From positions 124,001 through 188,000 of the forward strand of contig JAVJSV010000016.1 in assembly GCA_040219235.1 (NCBI GenBank): a DNA stretch of 64,000 bases. Reading direction: 5' to 3'. Below are positions 57,180 to 64,000 of the stretch, piece after piece. Numbering within the stretch: the first letter of the stretch is position 1; each line of letters begins with the position of its first letter. Made by a program: the position numbers and the translations under genes. This DNA is from Rhodospirillaceae bacterium (GTDB taxonomy: Bacteria; Pseudomonadota; Alphaproteobacteria; Rhodospirillales; Rhodospirillaceae). The notes below the pieces were generated by a model. It was not told where the DNA came from. It was given only the letters and a program-made list of their open reading frames with translations, and did not search any database.

Positions 57180-57914
57180 TTAATCCGCCGCGAAGCAATA
57201 GAACTGCCCCGCACCGCCGGTGGCCACCAGATTTTCCTGACTGCACCCAACGCTGGCGTGGGCATCGTTCCACGACATGCTGGTGAAGGTGGTCAGGCGA
57301 TCATGGTGGCCGACGTTGACGCTGCCGTCCGGGCTGTTGCTGGTGTAGTTGCGGCAGGTGCGATCGAGCGTATCGGTAAAGGCCGTGCCGTCGATGCGCG
57401 TGCCGGTGATGATGTCATGCTGATTGCGACCTTCTTGTCCCACGACTTTGATTTCTCCGGGAACGCGTTCGCCGGTTTCGTCCAGCGCCGTGTTGATGTT
57501 GAGGATGTTGCCATGACGCGCTTCGTCCAGCGTGTCGCCATGCAGATCACTGAGGTTGCGCGCAATGCGCACGCCTTTGAAGTTGTACCACGGGCCATTG
57601 CCAATGCGGTCGCGCGCGTTAATGCCGGGGGCGTCCGTATAGGTTTGTGTGCTGAGATACGCGCGCCAGGTTTTACCGGCGGCCCCTTCTGCGCCCGAGG
57701 CTGCGGCAAGGGATTGGCAATGGGCATCTGCCCCAGCCAGACCGCCCAAGTTTGCCCCATCGCCTAGGCCGACACTGGTGATGAAGAAACTCATCTGGCC
57801 TTTATCCGGGCGCGGTGGAATTTCCGGCACGCCGGTGGGAGATTGCGCGAGGGCGAAAGCAGAGGAGGTCAGAAGAAAGAGCGCGGCGAGGGGGGTGGTT
57901 GTTGCGGTTTTCAT
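57180..57914 (-). CDS. Secreted lectin-like (C-type-lectin/endostatin fold) protein
   Basis: A 244-residue protein with a signal peptide (about 1-23, ending AFALA). The mature part follows the pattern of bacterial lectin-like proteins: MSFFITSVGLGDGANLGGLAGADAHCQSLA, TWRAYLSTQ, ARDRIGNGPWYNFKGV and a cysteine-rich end (VGCSQ, FYCFAAD), with cysteines spaced for disulfides. Ligand unknown. Start ATG 57914 after GGAG. Confidence 0.72.
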   Translation of the reverse strand: MKTATTTPLAALFLLTSSAFALAQSPTGVPEIPPRPDKGQMSFFITSVGLGDGANLGGLAGADAHCQSLAAASGAEGAAGKTWRAYLSTQTYTDAPGINARDRIGNGPWYNFKGVRIARNLSDLHGDTLDEARHGNILNINTALDETGERVPGEIKVVGQEGRNQHDIITGTRIDGTAFTDTLDRTCRNYTSNSPDGSVNVGHHDRLTTFTSMSWNDAHASVGCSQENLVATGGAGQFYCFAAD

Positions 57915-58082
57915 GTGGTCGGTTCTCCGTTCAGCGTACAAACTGATGTTCATCTCATGCCATAAGGCCATATTTTTGAGAGCAGGTCACTTAGGAAAAA
58001 ACACTGTGAAGGTTAGGCGGGGGCCTGTAAACGGTTTAGGGTTTTGGCCGCGAACAGAGGCCCAAAGTCAGAGAGCGCAGAT

Positions 58083-58715
58083 ATGAGTGATAATCCCAAC
58101 TACGTCCCGGCGCCGCCGCTGCCCGATGGCACGCGCAATCAAAATCCGGCAGAGGGCAAACTCAAAGGCACCACCTTGCGCATTAAACGCGCACTGGTGT
58201 TTGTGACCGACCTCAAACGCTCGATCGATTTTTATGAAAATGTGATCGGCCTGGAAGTGTATGCGGTGGACCAGGTGTACAGCCTGGATCAAAGCACCAT
58301 GGGCAACAGGTTGTTTAACACGACCGAGGGCACGCGGCGGCGCATTGCGCAATTGAACACCTCGAACGAGACACGCGGCATTGCCCTGCGCGAAGTGGAT
58401 ACGCCCTTTGAGGTGCCGCAAAACCCGCGCGTGAGTACGGTGCTGTTTGAAGCCAGCGACATACTGGGTATTGGCGAACGTGCGACCGCCTATGGCAGTG
58501 AAGTGATCGGACCGATTTTGGCCCAAAAAGAAGCGACGACAAAAGCAGGGGATGACGGCGAAGTGAAAACGCCGCGCCTGCGCTATATGGAACTAGGTGT
58601 GGTCGACCCCGACGGCCATGTGATCGCGTTTTTTAAATACTATGAAGACAACCCCGAAGACGACGCGGAGTGGGACAAGGCGGCGGAGCGGTACCGGGTG
58701 GAAGTGGAGTTGTAG
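58083..58715 (+). CDS. VOC-family protein
   Basis: A 210-residue protein with a proline-rich lead (about 1-32) and a VOC fold: LRIKRALVFVTDLKRSIDFYENVIGLEVY opens the first module and LRYMELGVVDPDGHVIAFFKYYE closes the second, giving a likely metal-ligand strand. It is the third VOC protein in the window and is not close to the others in sequence. ATG 58083 follows GAGAGCGCAGAT. Function unknown. Confidence 0.8.
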   Translation: MSDNPNYVPAPPLPDGTRNQNPAEGKLKGTTLRIKRALVFVTDLKRSIDFYENVIGLEVYAVDQVYSLDQSTMGNRLFNTTEGTRRRIAQLNTSNETRGIALREVDTPFEVPQNPRVSTVLFEASDILGIGERATAYGSEVIGPILAQKEATTKAGDDGEVKTPRLRYMELGVVDPDGHVIAFFKYYEDNPEDDAEWDKAAERYRVEVEL

Positions 58716-58871
58716 GGGGGAATCCTTTTGGGAAGTGTGGGCGGTGTAATGGAATTATGTCGCGTTCTTGAATAGGTGACAGGCGTCGCTTGGGTGTTTG
58801 CATGAAATTCGTTTTAAATGCTGAAGGCGACCTAAAAGGATAAGTCTATTTAGTGCAATTCAGCTCACTTT

Positions 58872-58899
58872 ATGGTATACGTATTGGTGTATATACCAT
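58872..58899. promoter_or_regulatory. Inverted repeat before the PRTase-NADAR pair
   Basis: ATGGTATA (58872-58879) and TATACCAT (58892-58899) are perfect 8-base arms. A weak promoter can be read just here: TTGGTG at 58884-58889, 17 bases, TATGGT at 58907-58912. The repeat would overlap the -35 box, the usual place for a repressor. Confidence 0.5.
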
Positions 58900-58937
58900 C
58901 CTGAGTTATGGTTTAGGCGAGTAAACTAATTTAAAGT

Positions 58938-59978
58938 TTGGATTTCATATTGTCAGACAGCACATACTCTAAAGCTTGTGAGAATTTATCGAATATAATT
59001 GAAGATTATAGGCAGGATGAATTAGCCACGCTAACGCCTGAGCATGTGGAGCGCTGGGCCAATCAATTCGAGGAAATGGATCGACATCAGATCGTAACAG
59101 AAACCGCTAATATCCTTAATAAGACATACGTAAGTGAGAAAAAAGTCGATGGTTTTCTGAAGAGTGTGCTGAATGATTCAAATTTTACTGCTGGGGATCC
59201 CAAGAAATTTTGGCAGAATGTAGGATTACTTGATATCCAACCTAATAGTCGTAGCCAAAAAGAGTTAAATAGAAAGCTATGCGAGCTTTGCAAACAAGAA
59301 TATGGCGTTGATATTGCTGTTAATTCCTCAAAGAACAATGTTTGGATTTACTTAGACGATGGAATTTTTACAGGCCATCAGATGACGGTCGATTTAAGTA
59401 ATTGGATCGAAGCCAATAACGTTGAAAACGTAGAAATTCGAACTGTGGTTATTGGCGCTCATAAATTTGGAGAATATGAATTAAGTAAACTGGGTATTAA
59501 GGTACAGAAAGAAAGAAGCATAACTGTAAAACCTTGGGCAGTTATTAGACTAGAAAATAGAAAAACTTACCGTGCTAATTCCGACGTTCTCTGGCCGACA
59601 TTTATACCAGATGGTGGTATGGTGGAAGAATGGCTTACCAAAAGAGAAATGAAGCTTGATCATTTCCATAGCCGGAGCGGCGAAAATCTTGGAGATGCTA
59701 ATTTATTTTCAACTTCTTCTGCAAGAGCAAAGCTAGAATATGCATTTATGGAACGCGGTGCATATATTTGTACTTTAGGAGCTTCAAATAATCGAATGAT
59801 GAAACCTTTGGGATATTCAACATTTCGAAGTGTAGGTTTTGGTACACTTTTCTGCACCTACCGCAATTGCCCAAATAACGCCCCCTTAGTTCTTTGGTGG
59901 GGCGATCCAAATGGCAACCAGACGCTTCGTAGATGGTACCCATTAATCCAACGAGCTTCACGTGAGTTTGCAAACTAA
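58938..59978 (+). CDS. Phosphoribosyltransferase-like protein of a conflict-type cassette (PRTase-CE-like)
   Basis: A 346-residue soluble protein. An all-helical N-terminal region (about 8-100) leads into a PRTase core whose PRPP-binding loop is plain: hydrophobic VWIYL, then D140-D141-G-I-F-T-G146. A C-terminal region (about 290-325) has GYSTFRSVGFGTLFCTYRN, CPNNAP and a tryptophan-rich LVLWWGD, which I associate with the conflict-related PRTase-CE group. The start is a non-ATG codon: TTG 58938, or TTG 58950, which has GGAT six bases upstream. DNA is much more AT-rich than the neighbours. The NADAR gene follows 6 bases later. Substrate base unknown. Confidence 0.75.
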   Translation: MDFILSDSTYSKACENLSNIIEDYRQDELATLTPEHVERWANQFEEMDRHQIVTETANILNKTYVSEKKVDGFLKSVLNDSNFTAGDPKKFWQNVGLLDIQPNSRSQKELNRKLCELCKQEYGVDIAVNSSKNNVWIYLDDGIFTGHQMTVDLSNWIEANNVENVEIRTVVIGAHKFGEYELSKLGIKVQKERSITVKPWAVIRLENRKTYRANSDVLWPTFIPDGGMVEEWLTKREMKLDHFHSRSGENLGDANLFSTSSARAKLEYAFMERGAYICTLGASNNRMMKPLGYSTFRSVGFGTLFCTYRNCPNNAPLVLWWGDPNGNQTLRRWYPLIQRASREFAN

Positions 59979-59984
59979 CACACT

Positions 59985-60686
59985 ATGGAACATGTAATTT
60001 TAAATTCCGATGCTAAATCAAAGCCTAAACTTGAAGAACGTGTTTACGAACGTAAGAAGTCTGTAATTTTTAAGAAAACGCGTGAAAAATGGGGTGGCTT
60101 ATCGAATATGGCTGCTGGTTATCCTATAGAAATTTCAGGTATCAGACTGCGGACATCTGAGGCGTTGTATCAATCTTGTAGGTATCCCCACCTTCCAGAG
60201 GTTCAGGGAAGTATAATATCTGAAAAAAGCCCAATGACGGCCAAAATGAGAGGCAAGCCGTTTCGTGATTCAACCAGACCAAAATGGGACCAGATAAGAA
60301 TTCCAATTATGAAATGGTGCTTAAAGGTTAAGCTAGTTCAAAATTGGGATAAATTTGGAAACTTGCTATTAGAAACTGGCGATAGTCCGATCGTAGAAGA
60401 GTCTAATAAAGACCCATTTTGGAGTGCAAGACCGGAGAGCGCTGAAATACTAAAGGGAACAAATGCTCTTGGGCGCTTATTGATGGAGTTGAGACAACAA
60501 CTTATTGAAACTCCTAACTCTCTTGAGATGGTTGAACCTCTGCCGCTTGAAAAATTTTTACTATTAAATAAACCAATTGAGACTATTTATCGTGATTCAA
60601 ATAATTATGCTTTAGATCACGATAAAACGGAGTCTAATTTGGAAAGTGAGACAGAATCTAAAAGAAATATGGCATTTGGATTTTAA
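59985..60686 (+). CDS. NADAR (YbiA/DUF1768) protein
   Basis: A 233-residue protein with a NADAR domain (about 26-172). Conserved blocks: WGGLSNMAAGYPIEI (36-50), TSEALYQSCRYP (57-68), MTAKMRGKPF (84-93), DPFWSARP (143-150) and GTNALGRLLMELR (158-170), which match the family's SNF, SExxYQ, AKxxG, W and GxNxLGxxLMxxR positions. NADAR enzymes cleave N-glycosidic bonds, such as ADP-ribose on guanine or riboflavin intermediates. A 60-residue polar tail follows. AT-rich and coupled to the PRTase-like gene. No other domain is fused. Confidence 0.88.
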   Translation: MEHVILNSDAKSKPKLEERVYERKKSVIFKKTREKWGGLSNMAAGYPIEISGIRLRTSEALYQSCRYPHLPEVQGSIISEKSPMTAKMRGKPFRDSTRPKWDQIRIPIMKWCLKVKLVQNWDKFGNLLLETGDSPIVEESNKDPFWSARPESAEILKGTNALGRLLMELRQQLIETPNSLEMVEPLPLEKFLLLNKPIETIYRDSNNYALDHDKTESNLESETESKRNMAFGF

Positions 60687-60691
60687 CTAGC

Positions 60692-60850
60692 TCACTTCCC
60701 CAAATGAAGCCAAGAACCCTTGTCGGCCAGTGCGTCCGCGTCGTCGATCTGGGATTCCTCGCCGAAGGCGTCTAGCAAGATGCGATGGATGTGAGGAAGG
60801 TCCGTCTGTTCGAACGGACGAATTGCCAGTCGGTCTGTTGTCAGGATCAT
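60692..60850 (-). pseudogene. Truncated GNAT acetyltransferase, N-terminal fragment
   Basis: A 52-codon frame starts with ATG 60850. It reads MILTTDRLAIRPFEQTDLPHI, the classic first strand and helix of GNAT acetyltransferases, then stops after GSWLHLGK. A complete enzyme needs about 150-180 residues. The last residues (LGK) and the DNA CTTCCCCAAAT look like the end of uvrA, so the break probably lies at a junction. GC-rich, unlike the cassette beside it. Confidence 0.65.
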
Positions 60851-60878
60851 TGCTCGTGCCGGACCTCTCTCTGACGTG

Positions 60879-60955
60879 TCACTTCCCCGGCACGCCCTTC
60901 AAATACTGCCCCGTGTAACTTGCTTTGATTTGTGCGATCTCTTCTGGGATGAGGA
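60879..60955 (-). pseudogene. Diverged remnant of the uvrA 3' end
   Basis: On the minus strand this reads [18 protein letters not shown] then VPGK and stop. The intact uvrA ends [23 protein letters not shown] and stop at 62151. The two DNA segments match over about 70 bases with several differences, so this is an old or foreign copy, not a recent duplication. Nothing UvrA-like continues beyond about 60955. Confidence 0.8.
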
Positions 60956-61015
60956 TGGCGCGCTTGCTTTTTTTCGTTCGGATCAGTCACGCCTCAAAAA
61001 AGTGACAGAGATTAT

Positions 61016-61044
61016 GGATTCGCCGGTCAAGCCGGCGAATGACA
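61016..61044. repeat. 29-base palindromic repeat, copy 1
   Basis: Identical to copy 2 at 62091-62119. Nine-base arms ATTCGCCGG and CCGGCGAAT surround TCAAG, preceded by GG and followed by GACA. This is the form of dispersed REP-type elements found in many proteobacteria. Confidence 0.85.
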
Positions 61045-61116
61045 AAAATAATGCATGAGATATTATGACATAAGAAATAGGGTATGACCCGCAGCGTTGC
61101 GAAACGGTTATCGTTT

Positions 61117-61455
61117 TTACGCCGCACTTTTAACAGGGCGGGCGCGCTCGATCCGTTTGCGCCGCTCCGGTGTGTTTAAGGCTTTCCAGAGGTCTGTTCG
61201 GGTTTGAGAATTCAGCCAGAATACGGGCGTGTTACCAAACACGCGCGCGAGCATCAGGGCTGTATCGGCGGTTACGGCGCGGCGGTCGTTGCACAGTTCA
61301 TTGACCAATCGTCGCTCGACGCCGCTCGATATTCATGGGGTGGCCTCGGCCAGGGCTGTCTGAGTCAGGGCCGTCTGAGTCAAGCCCAGCGGTTTGATAA
61401 ACTCTTCGCGCAGCATTTCACCGGGCGTTGCGCGCCTGCGTTGTGTTGTTCGCAT
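61117..61455 (-). pseudogene. higA: Broken higA-type antitoxin gene
   Basis: The frame starts at ATG 61455 (MRTTQRRRATPGEMLREEF), the usual start of HigA/VapI antitoxins, but meets TGA at 61333-61335 after 40 residues. The remaining part continues in the same frame downstream (LVNELCNDRRAVTADTALMLARVFGNTPVFWLNSQTRTDLWKAL). Between them another frame reads MNIERRR, which fits the family, so small insertions/deletions broke the helix-turn-helix. TQTAL is also duplicated in tandem (15 bases). No higB toxin gene is adjacent. Confidence 0.75.
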
Positions 61456-61465
61456 CAGTCACACC

Positions 61466-61720
61466 TCAGAGATTAGCGGACACTGCTTTCTCCAGAACTT
61501 CTCTGATAAGGCGTTGATACGGAATGCCGCGTGCGGCAGCTTTCGCTTTAACCGCCTTGAGGAGCGAGTCCGGCAGCCGCATGTTGACGCGTGCGGCCTT
61601 GGTTTCAAACTCGAAACGCATGGGCGTCGCGCCGGACAGGTCGTACTCTGACAGATCGGCTTTATCGACGAAGTCTTCTGCGGCCTTGTCGGTCTTAAAG
61701 GTTGGAATTTTCTTTTTCAT
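61466..61720 (-). CDS. brnA: BrnA-type antitoxin
   Basis: An 84-residue antitoxin: N-terminal toxin-binding part (FKTDKAAEDFVDKADLSEYDLSGATPMRF) and a ribbon-helix-helix DNA-binding end (RVNMRLPDSLLKAVKAKAAARGIPYQRLIREVLEKAV). It neutralises BrnT and should repress the shared promoter. It overlaps the brnT end by 26 bases. Confidence 0.88.
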   Translation of the reverse strand: MKKKIPTFKTDKAAEDFVDKADLSEYDLSGATPMRFEFETKAARVNMRLPDSLLKAVKAKAAARGIPYQRLIREVLEKAVSANL

Positions 61721-62015
61721 AACGGTGAATTTCTTTCCGGTGCATGTAGCGGGCAGAGATGGGGCGAATGTAAGTTTGTCCGTTGCGGTTCCTCAACGTG
61801 AAAACAACGAAGACATAGCGATTGGCCACGGCCGGCTGAATATTGGTTTTACCAATGGCGCGGAACCGCTGCTCGCCAATCGAATGATCGGGGTCCGGCA
61901 GAACCATGACCGTTCCATGAAACACGCTTTCAATCTCTTCTAGCGTTAGCCCGTGTTTGCGGCATTTTTCGCGGTTGGCATCGTCCCACTCAAAGCCGGT
62001 CACGGGGCTTGTCAT
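61695..62015 (-). CDS. brnT: BrnT-type ribonuclease toxin
   Basis: A 106-residue toxin of the BrnT family, a RelE-like-fold RNase. It has FEWDDANREKCRKHGLTLEEIESVF at the start and RFRAIGK, YVFVVFTLRN, IRPISARYMHRKE in order, the strands with the expected basic and arginine residues. ATG 62015 follows GGGGAT; the longer frame from 62105 runs through the promoter. First gene of the toxin-antitoxin operon. Confidence 0.88.
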   Translation of the reverse strand: MTSPVTGFEWDDANREKCRKHGLTLEEIESVFHGTVMVLPDPDHSIGEQRFRAIGKTNIQPAVANRYVFVVFTLRNRNGQTYIRPISARYMHRKEIHRYEKENSNL

Positions 62016-62037
62016 ATCCCCTGTCTCACAAAACCAG

Positions 62038-62065
62038 TATGTATAAATGTATGTACATTTGTCAA
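62038..62065 (-). promoter_or_regulatory. Promoter of the brnTA operon
   Basis: On the minus strand: TTGACA (62065-62060), 16 bases, TACATA (62043-62038), about 22 bases before the toxin start. The spacer repeats ATGTA/TACAT elements that could bind the antitoxin. Confidence 0.55.
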
Positions 62066-62090
62066 CATTATTGGTGTGCGTATTGTCCCT

Positions 62091-62119
62091 GGATTCGCCG
62101 GTCAAGCCGGCGAATGACA
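62091..62119. repeat. 29-base palindromic repeat, copy 2
   Basis: Identical to copy 1 at 61016-61044 and in the same orientation. It lies 32 bases after the uvrA stop and could also act as its terminator-like hairpin. The two copies enclose the brnTA/higA segment. Confidence 0.85.
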
Positions 62120-62150
62120 GGGGTGGGAGATGGCTTGGCGCGTTCGTATG

Positions 62151-64000
62151 TTACCGCTTCCCCAAATACCCTTTGAGATACTGCCCCGTATAACTCGCTT
62201 TGATTTTGGCAATCTCTTCCGGTGTACCGGTGCCGACAATGTGGCCGCCGCCGGCGCCGCCTTCGGGGCCGATGTCGATAAGGTGGTCGGCGGTTTTGAT
62301 GACCTCTAAATTATGCTCAATCACGATGACCGTGTTGCCCTGATCGACCAGGTGATGCAGCACTTCTAATAACTTGCGCACGTCTTCAAAGTGCAGGCCG
62401 GTGGTCGGCTCGTCGAGGATATAGAGCGTGCGCCCGGTGGCGCGCTTGGAGAGTTCTTTCGCCAGCTTGACGCGCTGCGCTTCGCCGCCGGAGAGGGTGG
62501 TGGCCTGCTGGCCGAGGCGGATGTAATCGAGCCCGACCTGTTGCAGCAGCACCATTTTATCGCGGATGGCAGGAACGGCCTTGAAGAAGGTCACGGCTTC
62601 CTCGACGGTCATGTCCAGAATGTCGGCGATGGATTTACCTTTGAACTTCACGTCGAGGGTTTCGCGGTTGTAGCGCTGGCCGTTGCAGACATCGCAGGTG
62701 ACATAAACATCGGGCAGGAAGTGCATTTCGATTTTGATCAGGCCGTCGCCCTGGCAGGCTTCACACCTGCCGCCCTTGACGTTGAAGGAAAAACGCCCCG
62801 GCTTGTAGCCGCGGGCCTTGGCTTCGGGCAGTTCGGCAAACCAATCGCGGATCGGCGTGAACGCCTGGGTGTAGGTGGCGGGGTTGGAGCGCGGGGTGCG
62901 GCCAATGGGGCTTTGATCAATGTCGACGATTTTGTCGATATAGGTGAGACCGTCGATCTTTTTGTGGGGGCCGGGCAGATCGCGTGCGCCATGCAGGGTT
63001 TTGGCCAGCGCTTTATAGAGAGTCTCCAGCACCAGTGACGACTTGCCGCCACCGGACACGCCGGTGACGCAGGTGAAGGTGCCGAGCGGGAAGCTGGCAT
63101 CGACCTTTTGCAGGTTGTTGGTTTCCGCACCGATGACCTTGATGGCCTTGCCATTGCCGGTGCGGCGCTGTTTGGGCACGTCGATCTTTTTGACGCCGGT
63201 GAGATAGGCGGCGGTGAGGGAGTCCTTATTCATCATCACCTGGGACGGCGTGCCCTGGGCGACCACATGGCCGCCGTGGACGCCCGCGCCCGGACCCATA
63301 TCAATCAGGTGATCGGCGGTGCGGATGGCGTCTTCATCATGCTCGACCACAATGACGGTGTTGCCGATGTCGCGCAATCGACGCAGGGTTTGCAGCAGGC
63401 GTTCGTTGTCGCGCTGGTGCAGGCCGATGGACGGTTCATCGAGAACGTACAACACGCCGGTGAGGCCGGAACCGATTTGCGAGGCGAGGCGGATGCGCTG
63501 GCTTTCGCCGCCGGACAAGGTGCCGGAGTTGCGCGCGAGGGTGAGGTATTCCAGGCCGACGTTGTTGAGGAAGCCGAGGCGTTCGTCGATCTCGCGCAGG
63601 ATGCGGCGGGCGATTTCGGTGTCTTTGGCGGAGAGTTTTGTCTCCAGCGCCTGGAACCAGGTGTGGGCGTCGGAGATGGACAGCTCGGACACTTCGCTGA
63701 CGTGCTTGCCATCAATTTTGACCGCCAGGGCTTCGGGCTTGAGACGGTGGCCGTCGCAGGCTTCGCACTTCTGGCTGGTTTGATACTTGGACAGTTCTTC
63801 GCGGATCCAGGCGGAATCGGTCTCGCGCCAGCGGCGGGCGAGGTTGTTGATGACGCCTTCAAAGGGTTTGCGGGTTTCATACTTGCGGTTGCCATCGTCG
63901 AACTTAATCAGGATGGGCTCGTCGCCGCTGCCGAAGAAGATAGCCTGCTGTACTTTCTTGGGCAGTTTGCTCCATGGGGTGTCAACATTGGCACCGTTGA
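62151..64000 (-). CDS. uvrA: Excinuclease ABC subunit A, C-terminal two thirds (partial)
   Basis: About 615 C-terminal residues of UvrA, damage sensor of nucleotide excision repair; the frame is open to the right edge and the start is beyond the window. Visible in order: first zinc-module cysteines ([15 protein letters not shown]), signature [12 protein letters not shown] with Walker [14 protein letters not shown], second Walker [16 protein letters not shown], second zinc finger ([13 protein letters not shown] and [12 protein letters not shown]), second signature [12 protein letters not shown] and [12 protein letters not shown]. The usual fourth-position serine-type Walker A is intact. Its 3' end lies next to the accessory island, and a remnant of a second 3' end lies at 60879. 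Confidence 0.97.
   Translation of the reverse strand, partial: NGANVDTPWSKLPKKVQQAIFFGSGDEPILIKFDDGNRKYETRKPFEGVINNLARRWRETDSAWIREELSKYQTSQKCEACDGHRLKPEALAVKIDGKHVSEVSELSISDAHTWFQALETKLSAKDTEIARRILREIDERLGFLNNVGLEYLTLARNSGTLSGGESQRIRLASQIGSGLTGVLYVLDEPSIGLHQRDNERLLQTLRRLRDIGNTVIVVEHDEDAIRTADHLIDMGPGAGVHGGHVVAQGTPSQVMMNKDSLTAAYLTGVKKIDVPKQRRTGNGKAIKVIGAETNNLQKVDASFPLGTFTCVTGVSGGGKSSLVLETLYKALAKTLHGARDLPGPHKKIDGLTYIDKIVDIDQSPIGRTPRSNPATYTQAFTPIRDWFAELPEAKARGYKPGRFSFNVKGGRCEACQGDGLIKIEMHFLPDVYVTCDVCNGQRYNRETLDVKFKGKSIADILDMTVEEAVTFFKAVPAIRDKMVLLQQVGLDYIRLGQQATTLSGGEAQRVKLAKELSKRATGRTLYILDEPTTGLHFEDVRKLLEVLHHLVDQGNTVIVIEHNLEVIKTADHLIDIGPEGGAGGGHIVGTGTPEEIAKIKASYTGQYLKGYLGKR

Noticed and set aside
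58728-60700. TTTTGGGAAGTG (near 58728) and its near complement CACTTCCCCAAA (60693) as terminal inverted repeats of the PRTase-NADAR cassette
   Set aside because: Only about 11 of 12 bases match, no transposase is present and no target duplication was found; the right copy is better explained as a uvrA-end fragment.
62391-63038. A 215-codon plus-strand frame inside uvrA
   Set aside because: Gly/Ala/Asp-rich composition is typical of the complement of a GC-rich gene; uvrA motifs are intact on the other strand.

Overview
The window is a chromosomal segment of an alphaproteobacterium, most likely a Rhodospirillales-type or related marine lineage. The reasons are gene order and family variants: nuoJKLMN-birA-coaX-rnj-mce, the short ProS form followed by lolC-lolD-dnaE, and the long rpsB-tsf-pyrH-frr-uppS-cdsA-dxr-rseP-bamA-ompH-lpxD-fabZ-lpxA-lpxI-lpxB block, then gltA, gltX, comEC, lexA, moeA, moaC, trpC, trpD, trpG. 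RNase J, LpxI in place of LpxH, and a GTTC-N7-GTTC SOS box before lexA fit the same assignment. No rRNA, tRNA, CRISPR array, transposase or integrase gene was seen.

Layout: 1-8.6 kb holds the end of the complex I operon, cofactor genes and RNase J. From 8.6 to 14.1 kb there is a patch of small accessory genes (nucleotidyltransferase-like, secreted, TPP enzyme, orphan DctP, DUF1330-like, VOC). From 14.2 to 22.6 kb are proS, the Lol exporter, an unknown eight-helix membrane protein, a copper chaperone and dnaE. A second accessory patch at 22.7-26.3 kb holds a membrane protein/HTH pair with twin palindromic operators, an alpha/beta-hydrolase with an altered nucleophile elbow, a Rap1a/Tai-like protein, glutaminase and a lipoprotein phosphatase. 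From 26.5 to 41.4 kb runs the translation, isoprenoid, envelope and lipid A supercluster. From 41.4 to 54.1 kb, mostly on the minus strand, lie a histidine kinase, citrate synthase, GltX, ComEC, LexA, molybdopterin and tryptophan genes.

From 54.1 to 62.15 kb the conserved order stops and an accessory island follows, ending at uvrA, which runs off the window. It has secreted and membrane proteins of unknown role, a lectin-like protein, a VOC protein and, at 58.9-60.7 kb, an AT-rich two-gene cassette: a phosphoribosyltransferase-like protein with a clear PRPP-binding loop, followed directly by a NADAR (YbiA/DUF1768) protein. These are the only two genes in the window with that composition. Behind them lie a truncated GNAT gene and a diverged extra copy of the uvrA 3' end. 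Next comes a BrnT-BrnA toxin-antitoxin pair with a broken higA, flanked by two identical 29-base palindromic repeats. I regard the PRTase-NADAR pair as the best candidate for a poorly described nucleotide- or NAD-linked conflict (probably anti-phage) system. That function is inferred from families and context.
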